Of a stretch of 64,000 bases of DNA, positions 1-8,377 are shown piece after piece. The stretch's first letter is position 1; every line of letters begins with the position of its first letter. The DNA comes from Deltaproteobacteria bacterium (GTDB taxonomy: Bacteria; Myxococcota_A; Bradymonadia; REDH01): positions 1 to 64,000 of the forward strand of contig REDH01000120.1 in NCBI GenBank assembly GCA_007693585.1. The letters run 5' to 3'. Under the pieces are notes generated by a model that was not told the origin of the DNA, did no database searches, and was given only the letters and a program-made list of their open reading frames with translations. Position numbers and translations under genes: made by a program.

Positions 1-547
1 TACCTGACGTGCGAGGACCTGGACTGCGGTGTTCAGGAGAACCGGGATTGCGACGAGGGTCTGATCGACGAGGACGCGGAGTGCACGACGTGTCTCGAAG
101 GCTTCATCGACGACGAGGGCTGGTGCCGTGAGGTGGACACGTGCGCGTGGCTCGTCTGTGGGGATCTCAACCGCGAATGCGACGAGGGCGGCGTGAGCGA
201 GGATGCGGAGTGTACGGGTTGCCTCGAAGGTTTCGTCGATGAGTTTGGCGACTGCAATGCCAAGTTCACCTGCGCGGAGCTGCTCTGCGAGGAGGTGGAG
301 TACCGTGAGTGCGATGCAGGTGGCGCGAACGAGCACGACGAGTGCGGGGCGTGCCTTCCGAGCGCGATGGACACGGGTTTCGAGTGCGTGCCGTACCTGA
401 CGTGCGAGGACCTGGACTGCGGTGTTCAGGAGAACCGGGATTGCGACGAGGGTCTGATCGACGAGGACGCGGAGTGCACGACGTGTCTCGAAGGCTTCAT
501 CGACGACGAGGGCTGGTGCCGTGAGGTGGACACGTGCGCGTGGCTCG
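1..547 (+). repeat. Long direct repeat within the Cys-rich gene (1-154 = 394-547)
   Basis: The 154 bases from position 1 recur without mismatch from position 394, an offset of 393 bases (131 codons, three protein repeat units). Similarity continues past the exact block with scattered differences. This is seen directly and indicates a recent in-frame duplication or gene-conversion event. The left boundary cannot be set because the window starts inside the repeat. Confidence 0.9.
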
Positions 548-924
548 ATTGCGGGGATTTCAACCGCGCCTGCGATGAGGGCGGTGTGAGCGAGGACGCG
601 GAGTGTACGGGTTGCCTTCCCGGCTTCTACGAGGACAACTGGGATTGCGTGCCGTACCTGACGTGCGACGATCTCGGTTGCGACATCAACGAAGCACGCG
701 ATTGCGACGAGGGAGGGATCGACGAGGACGCGCAGTGCACCGACTGTCTGCCGGGATACATCGAGAATTTCGAGTGGTGCGAGGAGAGGATCACCTGCGC
801 CATGCTCGGATGCGACATCTTCGAGAACCGCGAGTGTCTCGACGGCAGCCCCGACGAACACGACGAGTGCGGCGACTGTCTTCCCGGCTACGTGGAGGTA
901 GGTGGCTTCTGCGAAGAGGAGTAG
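1..924 (+). CDS. Cysteine-rich repeat protein, 3' part (partial at left edge)
   Basis: The frame is open from the first base, so the true start lies outside the window; the GTG at 133 is only an internal valine. About 307 residues are visible. They form about seven degenerate units of 43-45 residues with a pattern like TCxxLxCxxxxxRxCDEGxxDEDAECxxCLxGF, six cysteines per unit and very acidic spacing (DEDAEC, SEDAEC). The disulphide-type spacing suggests an exported or surface protein, in the manner of EGF-like Cys-rich repeats, but I cannot name the family. The signal peptide, if any, is outside the window. Bases 1-154 are identical to 394-547, so the array has expanded recently in steps of 393 bases. 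The protein ends at GFCEEE with a TAG stop. There is no functional hint from the neighbours: the following hem genes start 236 bases later. Confidence 0.8.
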   Translation, partial: YLTCEDLDCGVQENRDCDEGLIDEDAECTTCLEGFIDDEGWCREVDTCAWLVCGDLNRECDEGGVSEDAECTGCLEGFVDEFGDCNAKFTCAELLCEEVEYRECDAGGANEHDECGACLPSAMDTGFECVPYLTCEDLDCGVQENRDCDEGLIDEDAECTTCLEGFIDDEGWCREVDTCAWLDCGDFNRACDEGGVSEDAECTGCLPGFYEDNWDCVPYLTCDDLGCDINEARDCDEGGIDEDAQCTDCLPGYIENFEWCEERITCAMLGCDIFENRECLDGSPDEHDECGDCLPGYVEVGGFCEEE

Positions 925-943
925 TCGACGGCCGGCATGATGC

Positions 944-984
944 GGTGTCCCGGTGTCCCGGTGTCCCGGACTCCCAGCGGGACA
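944..984 (+). terminator. Possible hairpin terminator after the Cys-rich gene, containing an 8-bp triple repeat
   Basis: GGTGTCCC occurs three times in tandem at 944-967. The last copy forms the left arm of a hairpin: TGTCCCG (962-968) pairs with CGGGACA (978-984) across a 9-base loop. There is no T-tract after it, so it is only a weak candidate for factor-independent termination. Confidence 0.3.
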
Positions 985-1160
985 TGCTCGCGCGCGTCTC
1001 GACCGTGGACCAGCCGTTGCGGGGTGCCGCATTGCACCCTAGCACCGTGGCTCGGGCGGCGATGGCGTTGCGCTGCTCACTCCGCTGATGGTGGAGCCGC
1101 CCCGTTCCGTCCCGGTCCGCTCGCTTGAACCACTGCACCGGCCCCGAAGGCCGCACCCCG

Positions 1161-2195
1161 ATGACCTCCATGACCGATCTCCCGCTCTTTCTGCAGGCCG
1201 CCACCGGCATCGACACCCGTACCGCACCCGTCTGGTTCATGAGACAGGCGGGTAGGCACCTTCCCGAGTACCGCGCGCTCAAGGAGAAGTACGCCTTCTG
1301 GGAGCTTTGCCGAAATCCGGAGTTGGCCACCGAGGTCACGATGCAGCCCGTGCGTCGCTACGGCATGGATGCGGCCATCCTCTTCTCGGACATCATGACC
1401 CCGTTGCCGCCGATGGGCATCGGGGTGGAGTTCCGCCCCGGACCCGTCATCGACGAGCCCATTCGGTCCGCCGCTCAGGTCTCCGCGCTCCGGGTGCCCG
1501 ACGAAGACGAGATCGCGCCCTTCGTCGCCGACACGCTCCGTCTGCTCGAACAGGCGTCTCCGGTCCCGCCCATCGGCTTCGGTGGCGCACCGCTGACCCT
1601 CGCCACCTACGCCATCGAAGGGAGCGGCTCCAAGGAGTATCCCGCGCTGCGCGCTTTCCTGCGTACCCATCCCGCGGTCGCCCATGCACTTCTCGAGAAG
1701 CTCACCGAGACCTCCATCCGCTACCTCAGGATGCAGGTTCGTTCCGGTGCGCGGGCCGTGCAGCTCTTCGACTCCTGGGCGGGGCTCCACGACGCACGCA
1801 CCTACGCCGAGTTCGCGCTTCCCTACAACCGGCGCATCCTCGAGGCTCTCGGAGAGACAGGCGTTCCCCGCATCTTCCTCGCCGTGGGAGCGCCTCACCT
1901 GCTCGATCAGGTGGCGACACTTCCCGCCGAGGTCTTTTCCATCGACTGGCGCGAGCCCCTGGATGCCATCCGGCCCCGGCTTCCCGCGGGTTGCACGCTT
2001 CAGGGGAACCTCGACCCCGCAGCGCTGCTGGCTCCACCCGATGCCATCCGCAGCGCGGTCACCGCGGTTCTCGACGCGGGCCGCGGAGGTCCCCACATCT
2101 TCAATCTGGGTCACGGCATCTTCAAGAACACGCCACCGGAGAACGTCGTCATCGCACTGGAGGCCCTGCGCGCCTACGATCGCCACGCGGGTTGA
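1161..2195 (+). CDS. hemE: Uroporphyrinogen decarboxylase
   Basis: Decarboxylates the four acetate side chains of uroporphyrinogen III to give coproporphyrinogen III in the cytoplasm. The 344-residue product has the usual length. It carries the N-terminal family signature PVWFMRQAGRHLPEYR near residues 23-38 (a His where most members have Tyr), the conserved substrate aspartate in ILFSDIMTP, and the second signature around GFGGAPLTLATY. ATG 1161 was chosen over TTG 1125 because homology begins just after it; ATG 1170 is also possible. It is followed by hemH after 145 bases and then hemY, a terminal haem-synthesis cluster. The intermediate step, coproporphyrinogen III oxidase, is not in the window. 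Confidence 0.96.
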   Translation: MTSMTDLPLFLQAATGIDTRTAPVWFMRQAGRHLPEYRALKEKYAFWELCRNPELATEVTMQPVRRYGMDAAILFSDIMTPLPPMGIGVEFRPGPVIDEPIRSAAQVSALRVPDEDEIAPFVADTLRLLEQASPVPPIGFGGAPLTLATYAIEGSGSKEYPALRAFLRTHPAVAHALLEKLTETSIRYLRMQVRSGARAVQLFDSWAGLHDARTYAEFALPYNRRILEALGETGVPRIFLAVGAPHLLDQVATLPAEVFSIDWREPLDAIRPRLPAGCTLQGNLDPAALLAPPDAIRSAVTAVLDAGRGGPHIFNLGHGIFKNTPPENVVIALEALRAYDRHAG

Positions 2196-2340
2196 CCCCG
2201 GACGCTGGTTCGGCGACCGACTCCGGTGTTCCCGTCGCACGACCTCCGCGCACCCCACCCCTGTCCCTCCGCATCCCTGCAGGACGCCCGCCCGGCCGCT
2301 GCCGGGCTGCCCCCGACTCCCTCCACAGAGACCCCTCCCC

Positions 2341-3531
2341 ATGAGCCACTCCGAAGACGATCCCGCCCGACCCTCCGGCGCCTTCCAGAGCGCCGATGTC
2401 GACGAGCTGGCCGAGCGCCCTCCCGCCGGAAGCGAGGGGCCCACGGGCATCGTCCTGATGAATCTGGGCGGCCCCGTCGATCAGAACTCCGTCCAGCCCT
2501 TCCTGCTCCAGCTCTTCGCCGACCGGGAGATCATCAAGCTCCCCCTGCAGAAGTGGCTCGGACCATTCATTGCGCGTCGCAGGACGGGGGCGGTCCAGGA
2601 GAACTACCGGCAGATCGGCGGCGGCTCCCCGATTCTCGAATGGACACGCAAGCAGGGCGAGGGGATGTGCGAGAGGCTCGATCGCATCCGCCCGGAGTCC
2701 GCGCCGCATCGCTTCTACGTCGCCTTCCGCTACGCCCCTCCGTTCAGCGAGGATGCGCTCCAGGCCATGCACGAGGACGGGGTACGCCGCGCCGTGGCCT
2801 TTACCCAGTATCCGCAGTTCTCCTGCTCGACCACGGGGTCGTCGCTGAACGAGCTGTGGCGGGCCGCGGGGCGCACGGACCTTCGGAGCGCTTTCGACTG
2901 GAGCGTCATCGACCGCTGGCACGTTCATCCCGGCTTCATCGCCGCGATGACCGAGACCGTTCGGGCGGGGCTCGCGAAGTTCGGCGACGCGGATCGGGAA
3001 GATGCCTTGCTCGTGTTCAGCGCGCACTCGCTGCCGCTCTCCGTGGTCGATCGTGGGGACGCCTACATCCAGGAGTGCGCAGCCTCGGTCGAGGCGGTCA
3101 TGCAGGCCCTCGGCCACAGCAACGAGTACCTCCTTTCGTGGCAGTCGGAGGTCGGGCCGGTGCGATGGATGGGACCGTCCACGGAGACCGTGATCCACGA
3201 ACTCGGGCGGAAGAAGCGGCGCAACGTGCTCGTCGTGCCGATCGCCTTCACCAGTGATCACATCGAGACCCTTCACGAGCTGGACATCGAGTACGGCGAG
3301 CTCGCGAAGGAGGTGGGCATCGAGAACTACCATCGCGCCCCGGCCATGAACGACTCGCGGCTGTTTCTCGATGCCATGGCCGACATCGTGGCTCGGCATC
3401 TGGACTCCGGAGAACCCTGCACGAGGCAGTATGGGCTGCGGTGTCCCGGTTGCGTGAATCCGCAGTGCCGCAACATCCTGAACCCTGTGGCTCCCTACCG
3501 GCGAACCCGCGTGGGCGCCCGGGAAGACTGA
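2341..3531 (+). CDS. hemH: Ferrochelatase, [2Fe-2S] type
   Basis: Inserts ferrous iron into protoporphyrin IX to make protohaem. The 396-residue product starts with about 30 variable residues and then the typical IVLMNLGGP motif. The active-site region FSAHSLP holds the catalytic histidine, and FTQYPQFSCSTTGSSLN matches the conserved core. Four cysteines are placed as in animal mitochondrial ferrochelatase: Cys162 in QFSCSTTG and a C-terminal CPGCVNPQC (Cys368, Cys371, Cys376), spacing C-x2-C-x4-C. In the mitochondrial enzyme these ligate a [2Fe-2S] cluster, so this protein very probably holds one too. ATG 2341 starts shortly before the conserved domain. It is followed by hemY after 10 bases, probably cotranscribed. 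Confidence 0.96.
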   Translation: MSHSEDDPARPSGAFQSADVDELAERPPAGSEGPTGIVLMNLGGPVDQNSVQPFLLQLFADREIIKLPLQKWLGPFIARRRTGAVQENYRQIGGGSPILEWTRKQGEGMCERLDRIRPESAPHRFYVAFRYAPPFSEDALQAMHEDGVRRAVAFTQYPQFSCSTTGSSLNELWRAAGRTDLRSAFDWSVIDRWHVHPGFIAAMTETVRAGLAKFGDADREDALLVFSAHSLPLSVVDRGDAYIQECAASVEAVMQALGHSNEYLLSWQSEVGPVRWMGPSTETVIHELGRKKRRNVLVVPIAFTSDHIETLHELDIEYGELAKEVGIENYHRAPAMNDSRLFLDAMADIVARHLDSGEPCTRQYGLRCPGCVNPQCRNILNPVAPYRRTRVGARED

Positions 3532-3541
3532 GGCGGCCCGG

Positions 3542-5008
3542 ATGACCGAGCGGCCAGGGGAGGGCAATCCGGGGCCCACGCCTCGACGTGTGGTCGTGAT
3601 CGGTGCGGGGCTCTCCGGCCTCACGACGGCGTTCACGCTGATGCGGCGAGCGCCTTCCCTCGACGTTACCGTCCTCGAGGCCGGGTCGCGCGCCGGTGGC
3701 ACTGCGCGAACCGAGCAGGTGGACGGTTTCCACGTGGACCACGGCCCAAACGGATTTCTCACGAATGTGCCCGATACGCTGGAACTCGTGAGTGAATTGG
3801 GTTGTGACGCCGAGCTCGTGACGGCGGCGGACGCTGCGGGTCTGCGGTTTCTGTGGCACCGCGGCGAGCTGGTGCCGCTGCCGATGTCGCCCCCGGCCTT
3901 CCTGCGGACGCCTCTGCTCGGCATCGCGGGCAAGCTCCGGGTGGCCGTGGAGCCCCTCATCCCGCGCGGCGGCACCGCGGACGAGACGGTGCACGCCTTC
4001 GTGTCCCGACGGCTCGGCCCATCGTTCGCTGACGCCTTCGTGGGGCCGATGGTTCTCGGCATCACCGGTGGCGACGCGCGTCGGGTGGAGCTTTCATCGC
4101 TCTTCCCGCGAATGGCGGCGCTGGAGCGAGAGCATGGAGGCCTGTTCCGCGCTCTCTGGGCGCGTCGTCGCGCGGGGCGCGCCGAGCGCCGAGCCTTGCC
4201 ACCGGGCGAGGAAGGTGGTGAGCGCACCGGTGCCGGTGGTCCCGCAGGTCCGAGTGGGCAGCTCACCACACTTCGGGGGGGGGTGGGCTCGCTGGGCGAG
4301 GCCCTCGGGTCCGCCCTCGGGAACCGGCTCCGGACGCGATGCGAGGTCACGGCCGTGGAGCGCCGCGGCCAGCGCTGGGCCGTGCGGACGGGGGAGGGGT
4401 TCATCGAGGAGGCAGATGCCCTTGTTCTCGCGATTCCCGCATGGCGAGCGCGCACGCTGCTCGAGGGCGTGGTGGTCGGGGTTGGGGACGAGCTGACCGG
4501 GATTCCCGCGGCCGGCATCGACGTACTCGCTCTCGGCTGGAGACGGGAGAACGTTCCGCATCCCCTGAACGGTTTTGGCTACCTGGTCCCGCGTGGCCAG
4601 GGCCCCAGGATGCTCGGTTGCCTGTGGACCTCGAGTATCTTTCCACATCAGGCACCCTCCGGCCACGTGCTCCTGCGGGTCATGGTCGGGGGGGACGTCG
4701 ACCCGGGCATTCAGGAAATGGAACCACTGCAGGTGCAGGAGCTTGTGCTTCAGGAGCTCAAGCAGGTTCTCGGTGTATCCGTGTCCCCGGTGATGCTCCG
4801 GCACATTCGCTGGCCGCAGGGAATTCCCCAGTACCGTCCCGGGCATGCCGCCCGCGTGGTCCGGATCGAGGAAGCCCTGGAGAGGGTTGGGTCCATCTGG
4901 CTGACCGGGAACAGCTACCGCGGTGTTGGAGTCAACGACTGTGTGCGGGACGGCCGTCGGGTTGCGGAGGCCATCCTGGCCCTGCTGAATGGGCCGGGGA
5001 GCGGCTGA
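3542..5008 (+). CDS. hemY: Protoporphyrinogen IX oxidase, FAD-dependent HemY type
   Basis: Oxidises protoporphyrinogen IX to protoporphyrin IX using FAD and oxygen, the step before ferrochelatase. The 488-residue product has the dinucleotide-binding motif VVVIGAGLSGLTTAF near the N-terminus, followed by EAGSRAGGTART, and a C-terminal FAD motif around WLTGNSYRGVGVNDCVRDG, all typical of the monoamine-oxidase-like HemY family (called hemG in some annotations). Start ATG 3542 lies 10 bases after the hemH stop. A run of nine G at 4275-4283 is read in frame (TLRGGVGSL); it is a place where slippage or a sequencing error could break the gene, but the frame continues correctly. It ends 22 bases from a convergent gene. 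Confidence 0.95.
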   Translation: MTERPGEGNPGPTPRRVVVIGAGLSGLTTAFTLMRRAPSLDVTVLEAGSRAGGTARTEQVDGFHVDHGPNGFLTNVPDTLELVSELGCDAELVTAADAAGLRFLWHRGELVPLPMSPPAFLRTPLLGIAGKLRVAVEPLIPRGGTADETVHAFVSRRLGPSFADAFVGPMVLGITGGDARRVELSSLFPRMAALEREHGGLFRALWARRRAGRAERRALPPGEEGGERTGAGGPAGPSGQLTTLRGGVGSLGEALGSALGNRLRTRCEVTAVERRGQRWAVRTGEGFIEEADALVLAIPAWRARTLLEGVVVGVGDELTGIPAAGIDVLALGWRRENVPHPLNGFGYLVPRGQGPRMLGCLWTSSIFPHQAPSGHVLLRVMVGGDVDPGIQEMEPLQVQELVLQELKQVLGVSVSPVMLRHIRWPQGIPQYRPGHAARVVRIEEALERVGSIWLTGNSYRGVGVNDCVRDGRRVAEAILALLNGPGSG

Positions 5009-5030
5009 GGCCGGGTTCCGGGCGGTCGTG

Positions 5031-7727
5031 TCAGGGCGTGGTCAGGTCTTCGAGGGCGTCCTCAATGGAGCGCCTGAGGCGGGTGCCGGATTCGAGGGCC
5101 TGAATGGCGGCCCGGAGAGCGTTCCGGACGTGGGCTTCCTCCTCGCTGCGGAGACGATCCTGGAGTTGGCGCAGGGTCTCCGGGTCGTCGTACCAGGCGC
5201 ATGCGCGTGCGGCGAAGCGGCGCACGGTGGGGTCATCATCGTGGAGGAGCCCGTGCAGCAGTTCTCGGGCTTCGGGGAGGCGGCGACGTGCGGAGGCGTC
5301 GAGGGCCGCATGGAAGACGCGCGGCGGGGTCTGCTCGCGGTCGAGCCTTCCGCGGAGCCACGGATGAATGTCGGTGTTCCCGCTTCGGGCGGCGAGCTGG
5401 ACGAGGGTGAGCTGCACGCTCTCGCTGTCTTCGAATGCGCTGGACAGGGTCTCGATGTTCTCGGCGCGCATGGGTCCCACGCGGTTCTGGTAGGCGCGCA
5501 GGGCGCTCCGGACCTCACCTTCGGACCGGTCGGCGAGGAAGGCGAAGACGCGGTCGTCGACCGCTGGGTCTGCCAGCCGGGCGAGGGACTGCACGAGGAC
5601 ACGCCTCGTGTCCGGCCACTGTTCGCGAAGGAGCTGATGAAGCAGGGTGTCCCGGACGGCTCGTGCCGCCCCCGCATCGCGGACCGCTCGGGCGGCGTGG
5701 AGACGGACGGTGGGGTCGGGGTCCGCGAGCGCGCCGGCGAGGGCGGGGCGCAGGGCGTTCTGGTCGGCCGGGTGTTGGGGCCACCAGGCGCCGATGCCCT
5801 GCGTGGCGGCGGAGCGCAGGAACGGGTGGGGGTCTTCTCCGGCGGCGGCGATCAGCCTGCCCCGGAGTTCCGACACGGCATACTTTCCGACGACGAGCAG
5901 GGCGAGGCGGGCGATGGTACCGTCCTCGTCGTCGAGGCAGGCATCGAGTCCTGCCGCTGCGGCGGGGCCGACGTCGAGGGTTCGTCGCGGGTCGCGCCGG
6001 CGGATGTCCAGCAGGACGCGAAGGATCTCGCGCCGGCGGAGGCCTTCGAAGTCGGCGAGGAGTGCCATCAGCTCGGGTGCGCCGTCCAGACCGGCGCGGG
6101 ACAGGCCAAGGCGCGCCGCGTCTCGGAGCACGACGTTGTCGTGGCCGAGGTGGGGAAGAAAGACCATCGCCCGGGGGGGGTCGATGGAGCGGGCGAGCAC
6201 GCGCAGGATGCGCTGAAGGGATTCCGGGGAGTCGGCGGCGAGCAGTTCGGGGATGAGCACGTGGCTCGGGTTCGTCTCGCTGCCGATGGCGATCCGGGCG
6301 AACTCCTGGAGGGTGGCCCGGTCGGGGTCGCGGGTCGCGATCCAGGAGGTGAGGGCGTCGTCGCCGCCCGGGACTCGGGCGATGGGCCGGATCAGGGCGG
6401 CCTGCAGCCGGCCTTCCGTGCTGTCCAGGGCGTCGATGAACAGGGGAATGGCCGTGGGGCCGAGCTCGCTGACGAGGTTCGCGTAGCGTCGCTCCAGGGG
6501 GGTGCCGAGATGCTGCTGGATCAGCGGGAGCAGGTGATCGAAGAGCACGGCCCTCGGATCGAGTCGATCGATGTGGGTGTGGACCCGGAGGTGGGCGATG
6601 CCCACCGGTCGGTCGTGTCGGGGGGCGTCGAGGAGGATGACGGAGAAGCAGCGGCTGTCAATGGGCTCCGGGAAGCTCCAGGTGGTGGTGCCGTGAGGCT
6701 CGGGTTCCAGAATCCACGCGTCCTGTTCGAGGGTGAGCAGCACGCGAGAGGGGGCCTGGGCCACGCCCTCGATGCCGGCGTGCAGCGAGAGGCCGGCGAC
6801 GAGGAACCCTTCCATGACGTCCCCGCGTACGAAGTGTCCGTGTCCGTGGCCGGGGCCACCGTGGATCCAGCCGGTGGCAGCAAGGCCGTCCATGAGCGAA
6901 TCGGGGACCCGTCCATGTCCGGGATAGGCGGCCGAGCGCGCGTTGCTGGAAACCCACAGGGGAGCCGCGTCGCTCGTCAGGTGATCGGTGAACGGGGTGG
7001 TGTCGGTGGCGGTGGCCACCGGGAGGTCGTCGGGCAGGTCGAGTCGGACGATGGCTGGGCGAAAGTACCCCGCTCCCGGATCGAAGATCCGCGGGCCGAG
7101 GGGTGCGTCGACTGGCCCGCAGGTGCGGACGGTGGGGTGGAGCAGCCGCGTCAGCAGTCGATCCCTTCCCGAGCCATCGGGGTCGACCACCTGCAGCACC
7201 TCGCCGACCTCGAGCCCTGATCGCCTTGAGGACCAGAGGTGCTCCCACTGGCCGCGTCGGGGTGTCGGGGCCTCGGGAGGAAGGACCGCGGTCTCCCAGC
7301 TCGCGGAGCCGTCCAGCTCTCCCCGGGCGTCCACCCGCACGAGGAGCACATCGCTGAATCCCCGGACGCGGAGGGCCGCCGCGTGGACGGCAGGGGGGGA
7401 CTGCTGGCGAAAGAAGAAGTGCGGCACTTCGGAGCGGTAGAGGGTGCGGGGCCGTTCCCCGCGGGAGGTGACGCGCAGTTCTCCGGGCTCGGGGGAACGC
7501 GGATTCCCATGGTGTCTCAGTTCCACATGCACCCGGTGCCGGCCCAACTCGGCGTCGATCCGGGCGAGGAACACCTCGTGCGTACCGTCCTCCCGCGGCC
7601 CCTCGGTTTCGTCGGACCAGACCGGGGGGCAGGCGAGCACTGCCGCGAAGAACGCCGTCAGGAACGCGAAGCGGGCCGGACGGTTTCGACGGCGGCGCGC
7701 CCCAGCGGCGGGCGTGCGGGTCATCAT
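5031..7727 (-). CDS. Exported HEAT-repeat protein with a discoidin-like N-terminal domain
   Basis: The 898-residue product begins with a basic stretch (RRRRNRPAR) and a hydrophobic segment, residues 20-38, containing VLAC at 30-33. It is therefore exported, either by a Sec signal or as a lipoprotein with an imperfect lipobox. Around residues 258-360 lies a region with SLMDGLAATGWIHGG, the pattern of NADase-type glycan-binding/discoidin-like domains (open DG, TGW, GPG). From about residue 390 to the end there are tandem HEAT-like helical pairs (DPDPTVRLHAARAVRDAG; DDPTVRRFAARACAW). Its role is unknown; a periplasmic or outer-membrane scaffold is a guess. ATG 7727 overlaps the upstream NUDIX stop (ATGATGA), suggesting coupling. 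Longer upstream reading runs through the NUDIX gene in another frame and is not credible. Confidence 0.85.
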   Translation of the reverse strand: MMTRTPAAGARRRRNRPARFAFLTAFFAAVLACPPVWSDETEGPREDGTHEVFLARIDAELGRHRVHVELRHHGNPRSPEPGELRVTSRGERPRTLYRSEVPHFFFRQQSPPAVHAAALRVRGFSDVLLVRVDARGELDGSASWETAVLPPEAPTPRRGQWEHLWSSRRSGLEVGEVLQVVDPDGSGRDRLLTRLLHPTVRTCGPVDAPLGPRIFDPGAGYFRPAIVRLDLPDDLPVATATDTTPFTDHLTSDAAPLWVSSNARSAAYPGHGRVPDSLMDGLAATGWIHGGPGHGHGHFVRGDVMEGFLVAGLSLHAGIEGVAQAPSRVLLTLEQDAWILEPEPHGTTTWSFPEPIDSRCFSVILLDAPRHDRPVGIAHLRVHTHIDRLDPRAVLFDHLLPLIQQHLGTPLERRYANLVSELGPTAIPLFIDALDSTEGRLQAALIRPIARVPGGDDALTSWIATRDPDRATLQEFARIAIGSETNPSHVLIPELLAADSPESLQRILRVLARSIDPPRAMVFLPHLGHDNVVLRDAARLGLSRAGLDGAPELMALLADFEGLRRREILRVLLDIRRRDPRRTLDVGPAAAAGLDACLDDEDGTIARLALLVVGKYAVSELRGRLIAAAGEDPHPFLRSAATQGIGAWWPQHPADQNALRPALAGALADPDPTVRLHAARAVRDAGAARAVRDTLLHQLLREQWPDTRRVLVQSLARLADPAVDDRVFAFLADRSEGEVRSALRAYQNRVGPMRAENIETLSSAFEDSESVQLTLVQLAARSGNTDIHPWLRGRLDREQTPPRVFHAALDASARRRLPEARELLHGLLHDDDPTVRRFAARACAWYDDPETLRQLQDRLRSEEEAHVRNALRAAIQALESGTRLRRSIEDALEDLTTP

Positions 7728-8170
7728 GCCCCGCCGGGGCGGGGAGGAGGCAACTCGCCGGTCCGTCGCCAGTGGAGGTAGTCCCGGACGATCAGCCCGT
7801 GATCGAAGGCCAGGACGACATGCTCGAGATCCGCCAGGGGCCACGGATGCGCCGCGGCTGCGTCGCTGCCGCCGCTCGGCTCTCCCCGGGCGGTCGCCAG
7901 AAAGACGCAGGTGAGGGTGTGTCGCCGGTGGTCCCGCGCAGGGTCGCTGTACACCCCGAAAAGGCGGGTCAGCGTGATGTCGAGGCCGGTCTCCTCGCGC
8001 GCCTCGCGGATGCAGGCGTCCTCGGCACGCTCGCCGTACTCGACGAAGCCGCCCGGCAGGGCGAAGCCGAGTGGCTCGTGCACCCGCTCGATGAGGACGA
8101 TGCGATCTCCGGGAAGCTCGATGATGGCATCCACGGTCGGATACGGGTTTCGCGCGATGTCGTCGTGCAT
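7724..8170 (-). CDS. NUDIX hydrolase
   Basis: A 148-residue protein of the NUDIX family, which hydrolyses nucleoside diphosphates linked to another moiety. The NUDIX box is complete: GFVEYGE, then seven residues, then REAREETGL. The N-terminal NPYPTVDAIIELPGDRIVLIER and the later DPARDHRRHTLTCVFLA resemble ADP-ribose/NADH-pyrophosphatase-like members, but the substrate cannot be fixed from sequence. ATG 8170 gives a standard length; an upstream TTG at 8245 would only add a weakly coding leader. The stop overlaps the start of the HEAT-repeat gene, so the two are probably one transcript. It is divergent from the CPBP protease gene. Confidence 0.93.
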   Translation of the reverse strand: MHDDIARNPYPTVDAIIELPGDRIVLIERVHEPLGFALPGGFVEYGERAEDACIREAREETGLDITLTRLFGVYSDPARDHRRHTLTCVFLATARGEPSGGSDAAAAHPWPLADLEHVVLAFDHGLIVRDYLHWRRTGELPPPRPGGA

Positions 8171-8377
8171 GAAGTGGCCTGTTCCCGGTGCTGCAGGAGG
8201 AACCCAGACCTTGAGCGTATAGCGTGGAGGTCGGAGGTGCCGCAACCGTGAAGCGGGTTGGGCCGGCCCTCTTGTCGACCAGCGGTCGGGCCGCTAGTCC
8301 TGCCCCGCGCCGCGCAGCGGGGCGCGCAGTCCCCGGGATCGGCCGGGATGGGGGACCAGTGAGGAGGGTGTCGCGCA

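Noticed and set aside
4275-4283. Frameshift in hemY at the nine-G run
   Set aside because: The conserved C-terminal FAD motif is read in the same frame as the N-terminal one, so the gene is intact as given.
4989-7220. Plus-strand reading frame opposite the HEAT-repeat gene
   Set aside because: Gly/Glu/Val-rich shadow translation; the minus-strand frame shows signal peptide and HEAT repeats.
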